Below are positions 53,482 to 61,209 of a stretch of 64,000 bases of DNA, piece after piece. The stretch lies in assembly GCA_902790135.1 (NCBI GenBank), contig CADAQM010000005.1:22257-86256 (forward strand), in the 5' to 3' direction. The position numbers were made by a program, and so were the translations under genes. The number at the start of each line of letters is the position of its first letter. Position 1 is the stretch's first letter. This DNA comes from an uncultured Coriobacteriaceae bacterium. Lineage in GTDB: Bacteria > Actinomycetota > Coriobacteriia > Coriobacteriales > Atopobiaceae. The notes under the pieces were generated by a model. That model was not told the DNA's origin. It did no database searches and was given only the letters and a program-made list of their open reading frames with translations.

Positions 53482-54138
53482 ATGACCCGAATCGTCGCCA
53501 TCAACGCAAGCCCGCGAATCACCTGGAACACCGCCACCCTCGTACGCGACGCCGCCCGCGGTGCCGAGAGCGCTGGAGCAGAGGTCCAGGTCTTCGACCT
53601 GTACCAACTCGACCCCTTCATGGGATGTCGCTCGTGCTTCGCCTGCAAACGCGGAAAGACCGCAGGCCGGTGTGTCTACCCCGACGGGCTCACCCCCGTC
53701 ATCGACGCCATCCGCGAGGCCGACGGGGTCATCATCGGGACGCCAAACTATCTGGGCGACGTATCCGCAGGCTTGCGCTGTCTCATGGAACGCGTGACCT
53801 TCCAGAACCTCACCTACAAGAAGGACCCGCGCTGGTATCGTGAGGCTTCCACACCCGTGCTCTTTATCATGACGAGCAACGCCCCAGACGGCGCATACCA
53901 AGAGGGCGGTTTCTACGCGCACATGCTACAGTCCAAGCTCATGTCCATCAGCCATGCCATCGGACCGGCACGTCCCCTCGTGTGCGGCTCCACCCTGCAG
54001 GTGAGCGACTACAGCCGCTATGACTGGGACATGTTCGACGCCGAGCAGCGGCGATACCGCCACGAGAACACCTTTCCCCTCGAGCGCGAGATGGCCGAGG
54101 AGCTGGGCACGGAGCTCGTCAGCAATCCTTGGGCATAG
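53482..54138 (+). CDS. NAD(P)H-dependent FMN reductase (iron-sulfur flavoprotein type)
   Basis: A 218-aa flavodoxin-fold protein: AINASPRITWNTATLV phosphate loop, MGCRSCFACKRGKTAGRC cysteine cluster, and GTPNYLGDVSAGLRCLMERV. It belongs to the multimeric flavodoxin/NADPH-dependent FMN reductase group, with a compact C-x2-C-x2-C motif that may hold an Fe-S cluster. AAGGAG ribosome site. It follows the interrupted nitroreductase and may have been co-transcribed with it. Confidence 0.85.
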   Translation: MTRIVAINASPRITWNTATLVRDAARGAESAGAEVQVFDLYQLDPFMGCRSCFACKRGKTAGRCVYPDGLTPVIDAIREADGVIIGTPNYLGDVSAGLRCLMERVTFQNLTYKKDPRWYREASTPVLFIMTSNAPDGAYQEGGFYAHMLQSKLMSISHAIGPARPLVCGSTLQVSDYSRYDWDMFDAEQRRYRHENTFPLEREMAEELGTELVSNPWA

Positions 54139-54160
54139 GAGACACACCAGCTCCACTGAG

Positions 54161-54841
54161 CTAGTGCACGACACGATAGCGCAGGCGCAGGTAGGAATCG
54201 CGCAGGCGGTCACAGGAGACAAGCTCAAGTGAGACGAGCTGGGAGATCTCGTCCACTGACGTGAGCGATGGCCCGTCCATCAGCGTAGGCGTATCGCAAC
54301 CGCCAGCCATGACCGGCGCCACCACGATGTCGATCGCATCGATGAGCCCAGCACGCAGCAGGGCCGCGTTGAGCGTGCCCCCCGACTGCACCGTCAGGCG
54401 CTCGCAGCCGTAGTCACTGCGTAGCTGGCACAGTGCACCCGCAAGCGACGGGTGCTCCTGGTAGATGACGGAGAGGTTCTCCTCCCCCATGCGGCACGCA
54501 GGGTGCGCAGGATTGGAAGTCACAATTACCAGCCTGCGGGACTTCGCACAAAGGTAGCGCACGCCCGCCTTGGTGAGATGCGTGTTGTCCACGATGACGA
54601 ACGAGACCACCGTCCGCTCAGGTAAGGGCAGCTCGTTGGCGCCGACCTTGGCCATCACGCGCCCCGTGTTGAGCGACCAGAGGTCGGTCTGTTGCTCGAG
54701 GTCGTAGTACTGCTGCAGGCCCGCCCCCACGCCGGGGACGCGCGGGAGGTCGCGGTCGAAGTCAAGGGCATCGGTGGAGCCGCAGCTGATCTTGCCGTCC
54801 ACCGACATGAGCATGAAGAGCGTGGTAAAGGGCCTGTCCAT
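54161..54841 (-). CDS. RibD C-terminal / dihydrofolate reductase-like protein
   Basis: A 226-aa RibD_C-type reductase: MSVDGKISCG near the N-terminus, a central NTGRVMAKVG segment, and YGCERLTVQSGGTLNAALLRAGLIDAI that binds NADPH. It lacks the deaminase half of RibD. Stand-alone members act on pyrimidine-like or other substrates, and the role here is unknown. The ATG at 54841 is preceded by GGAGGTG. Adjacent to a cupin gene in the same direction (27-bp gap). Confidence 0.82.
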   Translation of the reverse strand: MDRPFTTLFMLMSVDGKISCGSTDALDFDRDLPRVPGVGAGLQQYYDLEQQTDLWSLNTGRVMAKVGANELPLPERTVVSFVIVDNTHLTKAGVRYLCAKSRRLVIVTSNPAHPACRMGEENLSVIYQEHPSLAGALCQLRSDYGCERLTVQSGGTLNAALLRAGLIDAIDIVVAPVMAGGCDTPTLMDGPSLTSVDEISQLVSLELVSCDRLRDSYLRLRYRVVH

Positions 54842-54868
54842 GGGCACCTCCAAGTCTGGGTGCGATGG

Positions 54869-55321
54869 CTACAAGCCTACCTTGGCGCGGTACTCCTCGA
54901 CCCACTCGCGCGAGGCTTGATCCAGTTCAACGGGCACCTTGTCGTTACCGCCCGGCACCTTGAAGAAGAGCACCTGGGTGCCCGGGTGCGCAATGCACAC
55001 GTGTGCGAGACCGGGCTCGATGACGCATAGCCCGTCCTCCCCAAGGACGCGGACCTCCCCCGTGGGAATGATGCGCACCGCGAAGGTGCCGCGCACGACG
55101 TACGTGAAGTCGGTGTTGAGCTCGTGCACGTGCGGCTGGTCAACCGTAAGCGAGGAGTACCTTGTGACCCCCACCTCCGTTGGATCGGGGAGCTCGCCGA
55201 TGTGATCGAACTGAGGTTGCGGGCGCCCGAGGTGTCCCGCCAGATAGACGCGACCGGCTGGGCTAAGCGCCTGGTTTACGTCATCGCCTTCTACGAAGTG
55301 TACACGTGCGTCTGCAGACAT
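54869..55321 (-). CDS. Cupin-domain protein
   Basis: A 150-aa single cupin from the ATG at 55321 with a GGAGGC site. Motif 1 is QPHVHELNTDFTYVVRG, an H-x-H followed by a later acid, and motif 2 is PGLAHVCIAHPG. The metal site looks intact. It may be a regulator-like or dioxygenase-like cupin; no function can be given. Likely co-transcribed with the RibD_C gene. Confidence 0.75.
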   Translation of the reverse strand: MSADARVHFVEGDDVNQALSPAGRVYLAGHLGRPQPQFDHIGELPDPTEVGVTRYSSLTVDQPHVHELNTDFTYVVRGTFAVRIIPTGEVRVLGEDGLCVIEPGLAHVCIAHPGTQVLFFKVPGGNDKVPVELDQASREWVEEYRAKVGL

Positions 55322-55561
55322 GCTCGCAGCCTCCAATGAGTGACGGTCATGATCTCATGCAAGCAGCGTACCTGATTACTGCACCTTGCCGGCCTGTGAT
55401 TTAGCCCGTTGGTCAGCCTCTGGCTCATTCACTTAGTAGGAGCAAGTGCACTGCCCACCACCCGCCGCATGGTGCGTCAACTCCCCCGGAGCTGGCGCGT
55501 CTGCGTGTACACTTAGCTATGGGAAGGCAATGAGCTGCATGCATAAGAAATGAGGGCGACT

Positions 55562-56716
55562 ATGTGGCATATCATGAGCGACGGGTTCGGCGGCTATCTG
55601 GCATGGCAGGAGGGTGACGACGGAGGCGCCCTCGGCGAGGGAATCGTCGACGCAATGATATTTGGCATTGCGGCGCTCTTTGCCTGGCTGGGCTGGGTCA
55701 TGGGAGATGCCCTCATGCTGCCGCTTGCATGCCTGGTCTTTATCCTTCTGGTGTGCGCAGTCGCGGCAAGCTTTGGCTCGACGGTCGACGAGGGATTTGC
55801 TGCATTTGCGGTAATCGCATTGATACCCGTTCTGCTGTACGCCTGGGGATGCATGTGCTGGGGAATGATCTACGTCACCGACCATTCCGATCTGGGCTAC
55901 CTGGCCTTTCTTGCGTACCTGTTGGCAGGCATGTTCATGCTGACGGCGGCGGCCTTCATTGCCACCGAGGGCGAGATGCCCGTGTTGGGCCTGGTTTTTG
56001 CCGGAGCCCAGCTCGTCATATGGTGGGCCGCCATGGGAGCCAGCTCCTACGGCAACGAGGGCGTGGCCGACATCCTCAAGTACACCTTCCGCATACTGGG
56101 CCTGGTCTCGGTGGGCTGTCTGGCGCTCTTTGTGCTCGGTGGCCTCGTCGGCATATTGAGGCGGTCAAAGCAGGGCAAGGCAAGCAGCTTCAATGGCGTG
56201 GCGCTGGCGTGGGATGCCGCGACCATCGCCATTGGCTTTGTGCCCTTGGTGCTCTTTGGCATGCTGCCGGTAACGAGCGGTATCGCGCTTGCGCTTGTCA
56301 TGCTGATGGCCTACGCCGTGATTGCCGCGGTCATCTGCAGCAAACGGGAGCACGAGGCGCGCCTTATTGGGCTGGTTGTCGGCTATCTGGCGCTGTTCTT
56401 CTGCTACCTGGTCACGCGAGCGGACATGAGCGTGGCGATACCGCTTGATGCAGGGAACGCCGTCCTCGACAGGCTAAACAGCAGTGGGCTGGTGCAGTCG
56501 ATGGGCTCCATCTTCGAGACGGCTGCGCTCTCACTTGCCGCACTCTTTGAGACGTTGCTGCACTTTGTTCTTTCGCTCCTGTTCCGCATTTTTGACGCGG
56601 AGGCCCCCTTCATCAGCATGAACTGCCTCATGTCGGGCCTTCTGGGCTTTGCCGCTCTGTGCATGTTCATCTCCATCGGAATGTCGGTTGCGGCGGCCCT
56701 GAAAAAGAAGAACTAG
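55562..56716 (+). CDS. Polytopic membrane protein of unknown function
   Basis: A 384-aa protein with about nine to ten hydrophobic helices and short loops. The start at 55562 has GAGGGCG; an in-frame ATG 12 nt earlier is possible. Helices are rich in Gly/Ala/Trp (FGIAALFAWLGWVMGDALML). A Lys/Arg-rich loop (LRRSKQGKASS) separates two halves, and the protein ends in KKKN. I recognise no family. A single gene, followed by a GGGGG/CCCCC hairpin. Confidence 0.7.
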   Translation: MWHIMSDGFGGYLAWQEGDDGGALGEGIVDAMIFGIAALFAWLGWVMGDALMLPLACLVFILLVCAVAASFGSTVDEGFAAFAVIALIPVLLYAWGCMCWGMIYVTDHSDLGYLAFLAYLLAGMFMLTAAAFIATEGEMPVLGLVFAGAQLVIWWAAMGASSYGNEGVADILKYTFRILGLVSVGCLALFVLGGLVGILRRSKQGKASSFNGVALAWDAATIAIGFVPLVLFGMLPVTSGIALALVMLMAYAVIAAVICSKREHEARLIGLVVGYLALFFCYLVTRADMSVAIPLDAGNAVLDRLNSSGLVQSMGSIFETAALSLAALFETLLHFVLSLLFRIFDAEAPFISMNCLMSGLLGFAALCMFISIGMSVAAALKKKN

Positions 56717-56732
56717 TCGGCGTGTCCCCTGC

Positions 56733-56763
56733 CATGGGGGGGTTACCCCCTGTGACAGGCCAT
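56733..56763 (+). terminator. GC-rich hairpin after the membrane protein gene
   Basis: Stem GGGGG-TTA-CCCCC (56745-56757) extended by outer CCTG/CAGG pairs, 16 bp after the stop. No U-tract. Confidence 0.5.
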
Positions 56764-57244
56764 AGGCGTTCCGGATGCGCCGGGCGTTGTATGGATACAG
56801 GGAGACGCGGAGCAGTCTGTGGTAAGCCCTCCCGCGGCGAGCTACATCATACTTGGTGAGACTGCAGCCGCCTACTAGGGCGGCTGCATGTGGCAAAACC
56901 AACGAACGTATTTGGTCCGACAGAATCAGATGTGGCAGCCCACCTAGAAGCCTCAAGTATGTCAGTACGAAAACTAGGCTGTTTCAACAGCCCCCAGTAA
57001 ACGAGCAGGTTCCGTGAGGGACCCGCTTGTTCTCATACCCTAGATTGTGGTCCTACTAACTCCGCACTTTTCTCACTGCAAGTGCACTGATGCTCCCGGA
57101 ATCAAATGGCCACCCCTATGCGACGCGACGTGCCACCCCACTCGTTGTCGACAGAGCGATAACCAGTGAGGACAGCAATCGCCCGCCCCAACCAGCCCAA
57201 CCGGGCGAAAAACGGGTGAGAAACGTCCGAATAAGCGGGCAGCG
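56764..57244. other. Non-coding stretch at the edge of the accessory region
   Basis: About 480 bp without a convincing gene. It contains a hairpin GCAGCCGCC/GGCGGCTGC (56864-56887) and a G-U-rich stem formed by GAGCAGGTTCC and GGGACCCGCTTGTTC (56999-57034), both terminator-like. It probably marks a junction between the conserved chromosome and inserted DNA. Confidence 0.45.
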
Positions 57245-58289
<1,045 letters not shown>

Positions 58290-58380
58290 CAAAGGGGTAG
58301 ACTATTCAACGAAGAGTACCTACCGCGAGGGCCTTTTTCCTTAGCCGTGCATCATGCGCCATGATGCTCACGCAATCAGG

Positions 58381-58457
58381 ACCACCCGCATGGCGGGTGG
58401 TTTGCTCTTAGGGTGTAACCCTAAGGGCCCCGGGCCAGGGACTCAAGTCCCTGGCCC
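58381..58457. other. Cluster of three perfect short-loop hairpins
   Basis: Hairpin 1 ACCACCCGC-ATG-GCGGGTGGT (58381-58401), hairpin 2 CTTAGGGT-GTA-ACCCTAAG (58407-58425), and hairpin 3 with 12-bp perfect arms (58432-58443/58446-58457) and a 2-nt loop. A fourth, GTGCCGGT-GGA-ACCGGCAC (59855-59873), lies on the other side of the IS and would be about 60 bp further on without it. The layout recalls the structured right end or omega-RNA of an IS200/IS605-type element, but no tnpB is present. Confidence 0.55.
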
Positions 58458-58466
58458 TCACTTCGT

Positions 58467-59817
58467 GGGTTATAGGACAAAACGTGTTGCCGTACCACCC
58501 GTCTTTCCCCAGTTAGAACCTGCTTTCTAGCCCCTTCAAGTTGTCGCCGACCGACTTTGAGGGTGGACAAAACGTGTTGCCGTCCCGCCTGCGTATCAGC
58601 AGGTAGACGCCGCTTTTCACGCGGTTTAAGTTGCCCACGTCCGATTGGTCGAGTCGATGGGCGACAAAATGCGAAGAGTCATGTGTCCGAGTTGCGGTGG
58701 GAAGGCGAAGAGGTTTGGCAGGACGGCGGCGGGCACGCAGCGTTGGCGCTGCCTCAGCTGCGGGCTCACCTTCGTGAACAAGCTCGACAACTCCGCAAAG
58801 AGGCTCGACGAGTTCCTGGGCTGGCTGCTCTCCAAGAAGGCGCAGGCGGACATGGCCGGCGGCGGCAGGACGTTTCGCAGGAGGACCGCCGAGTTCTGGC
58901 ACCTGTGGCCGCTGCCGCCCGTGACGGGCGAGGTGTGCCGGGTCGTGTTCGTGGACGGCATCTACCTGGGGCGCAAGGCCTGCGTGCTCGTCGCGAGGAG
59001 CGAGGAGCACGTCCTCGGCTGGTACGTGGCCAGAAGCGAGAGCTCGTGGGCCTACAAGGCGCTCATGGCCCGCATCGCGCCGCCGGAGGTCGTGGTGACG
59101 GACGGGGGGAGCGGCTTTCAGAAGGCAAGGCGCGAGATGTGGCCAAGGACAAGGGTCCAGCGGTGCACCTTCCACGCGTTCGAGCAGGTCAAGAGGTACA
59201 CGACCACGAGGCCCAGGACCCAGGCGGGAGTCGATCTCTACGCGCTCGCCAAGGAGCTTCTGAAGGTCGAGACCTCCGAGCAGGCGGCGGCATGGCTCGC
59301 GGCCTACGCCTCGTGGTGCGCGGCCTACGAAGACTTCCTGAGGGAGGAGACCACAAACGACGAAGGCAGGACGTTCCTCACGCACGAGCGGCTCGTCAAA
59401 GCCAGAAACTCCCTCACGGCGCTCGTGAGGCAGAAGACGCTCTTCACCTACGTGGACCCGGAGCTGGTGGGCCGCCTCGGCCCCCTCCCCGCCACCAACA
59501 ACGCCGTGGAGAGCACAAACGCCCAGCTCAGGAGCATGCTCAGGGAGCATCGCGGGCTGTCGCTCGAACGCAGGATAAAGGCCGTGTACTGGTGGTGCTA
59601 CATGCACACCGAGTGCCCGCTGCCCGCCGCGCAGCTCATCAAGGTCATGCCCACCGACAAGGACATCGCCAAGGAGATGGGCATGGTCGGCTACGGGGAC
59701 AGGGCCCGGGTCGGTCCTCAGAGGTGGGGTGACGGGCTGGTCTGGGAGGAGCTGCACAGGCAGACGCCGTGGCAGCGCGACTGGGACTGACCAGCAACAC
59801 GTTTTGTCCTATAACCC
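58467..59817 (+). mobile_element. Complete insertion sequence, IS1249-like (IS256 group)
   Basis: 1351 bp bounded by perfect 24-bp inverted repeats (58467-58490 and 59794-59817; outer ends GGGTTATAGG/CCTATAACCC). An 8-bp direct duplication CACTTCGT flanks it (58459-58466 and 59818-59825), as expected for this group. One transposase gene fills most of it. The left end carries a second copy of the inner terminal sequence (GGACAAAACGTGTTGCCGT at 58474 and about 58565), that is, a roughly 90-bp diverged tandem duplication. Confidence 0.93.
58657..59790 (+). CDS. IS1249-family transposase
   Basis: A 377-aa transposase, apparently intact. N-terminal zinc ribbon with CPSCGG and CLSCGL, then the DDE catalytic triad: D100 in VVFVDGIY, D149 in VVVTDGGSG and E285 in NNAVESTNAQL. 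The C-H motif region RVQRCTFHAFEQVKR lies between the second D and the E, as in the IS256/Mutator group. The start is uncertain (TTG 58645 or ATG 58657/58669). It lies wholly inside the IS and ends 3 bp before the right inverted repeat. Confidence 0.9.
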   Translation: MGDKMRRVMCPSCGGKAKRFGRTAAGTQRWRCLSCGLTFVNKLDNSAKRLDEFLGWLLSKKAQADMAGGGRTFRRRTAEFWHLWPLPPVTGEVCRVVFVDGIYLGRKACVLVARSEEHVLGWYVARSESSWAYKALMARIAPPEVVVTDGGSGFQKARREMWPRTRVQRCTFHAFEQVKRYTTTRPRTQAGVDLYALAKELLKVETSEQAAAWLAAYASWCAAYEDFLREETTNDEGRTFLTHERLVKARNSLTALVRQKTLFTYVDPELVGRLGPLPATNNAVESTNAQLRSMLREHRGLSLERRIKAVYWWCYMHTECPLPAAQLIKVMPTDKDIAKEMGMVGYGDRARVGPQRWGDGLVWEELHRQTPWQRDWD

Positions 59818-59880
59818 CACTTCGTTCAGGCCCAATAGCCCCTTGACTCGTGGCGTGCCGGTGGAACCGGCACCGCGCGG
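59818..59880. other. Right-hand remainder of the hairpin cluster
   Basis: After the IS the sequence resumes with the target duplicate, then AATAGCCCCTTGACTCGTGG and the hairpin GTGCCGGT/ACCGGCAC (59855-59873), ending at the stop of the next gene. The AGCCCC-TGACTC segment recalls right ends of IS605-type elements (from memory, unverified). Confidence 0.45.
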
Positions 59881-60660
59881 TTACCTGGATCCCGCGACAG
59901 ACTCCACATCCAAGCACAACAGCTGCAGCTGTTCCCTCATGCCAGGGATAACCGCTGGAACTGCCAAACCCGCCATAACGCGGGCATTGTCACGTAAGAT
60001 CCCTGCTTGCGCCTCATCTATCTTGAAATTGTATCGCTGGGTCAGCAACCCCTTTGCATCGTATTTGACGCTAATCTCTGCGACATACTCACCCGCTTGC
60101 CAGAAGCAATCCTTCCCAAGCTCATCAATTGCCGCACTGACCGCTTGCTCTGAAAGCACTTCCTCCAAGCTACAGCGTTTCTCGCACGCATGGCCTATCG
60201 CCTTCAAAAGCATCTCCATACGATGATGATGATTCACTCCCCCGGTTGCCTCAAATTCGACATTCAGAGGCTCGAGTTTGCCTTCGCAGACCTTGATTGG
60301 ATGAACTAGGGTGGCGCTGGTGATAGATGCCTGTTGAGGACCCGCAAACATCCAATTCGCGAAAATGGGTTTGAGCTGATTCCACTTAACCTCATATGAG
60401 CACCCGCCACCAAGACGCTCTGCCCTAAAGATAATCGACTTTACGACACAGGCTTGCTTTTCGCATTGAATCGAAAAACAAAACCTTGCATACGAACCGA
60501 AGCGATCGAAGTTAAGTATCAATGGTTGCACATCGAATGGAATGATGCTAACAATCGGTCGCCGCATCTTATGGTATATGAATTGAACAAGCGGTATTGC
60601 TACAGATACCAGAATCGCAGTGACTGACACCAAAATACTTATTCTTTCATATTGTGTCAA
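59881..60660 (-). CDS. Membrane-anchored protein of unknown function
   Basis: A 259-aa protein with one N-terminal transmembrane helix (about residues 8-28, ILVSVTAILVSVAIPLVQFI) followed by a soluble beta-rich domain. Contains VHPIKVCEGKLEPLNVEFEA and NHHHRMEMLLKAIGHACEK segments; I recognise no family. Base composition is clearly more AT-rich than the metabolic genes to the left, which suggests recent acquisition. It has no close partner. In other genomes small TM-anchored proteins like this often sit in defence islands, so a role there is possible but not shown. Confidence 0.65.
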   Translation of the reverse strand: MTQYERISILVSVTAILVSVAIPLVQFIYHKMRRPIVSIIPFDVQPLILNFDRFGSYARFCFSIQCEKQACVVKSIIFRAERLGGGCSYEVKWNQLKPIFANWMFAGPQQASITSATLVHPIKVCEGKLEPLNVEFEATGGVNHHHRMEMLLKAIGHACEKRCSLEEVLSEQAVSAAIDELGKDCFWQAGEYVAEISVKYDAKGLLTQRYNFKIDEAQAGILRDNARVMAGLAVPAVIPGMREQLQLLCLDVESVAGSR

Positions 60661-61209
60661 TTACGCCTCCGCATATCTTCTTGATATCAAGCCGACACTT
60701 ACGCGTACCATTGCCTCCCGTGGCTCAGCCTCAGCATCTCCGACAAGAAAATGCTGACCGCCAATGCCTGCTCACGCCCAGATGACGAGGTGTATGAATG
60801 TGCACCCACCTGCACTCTGCTTAATTCTGCCAGCCTCGTTCATCTCCCACAAGCACTCAAGTGTCCTGTATAGATTGTTAGCAGAGCCTACGCGAAGGGC
60901 TCAGTCTCCCATTAGAAACACTATAGCCCTTATTCTTCGTTGTCCTCGTCCGACGCGGATTATTCCTATCTCTACCATCAGTCTTACCCGCAACGCTATC
61001 TTCTGTTACACCATTAACAGAGCCTCGCCCTAAGTTACCAGCATCCACTTCTGACTGGCCTCCATGGACGACTCCGCGATCCGCTCCAGGTTATAGACGG
61101 CCCCAGCATGCGGGAATGCTTCGCCAAGAGGAGGGGCAGTACGTAGCGGTACCACACTGGACTGCTGGCACCGCGTGGGGTTGCTACTCAGCAATCAAAC
61201 ACCCGCCCA
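60661..61209. other. Intergenic region with a possible gene remnant
   Basis: About 550 bp without a supported gene. On the minus strand, 61140-61030 reads open without stops and ends PHAGAVYNLERIAESSMEASQKWMLVT-like sequence (shown in part), with protein-like composition but no start codon, so it may be the tail of a lost gene. No repeats or terminator of note. Confidence 0.35.

Noticed and set aside
55470-55505. Further TGGCACAC-type hairpin repeat
   Set aside because: Only the CTCCCCCGGAG inner part is similar; the arms are not complementary.
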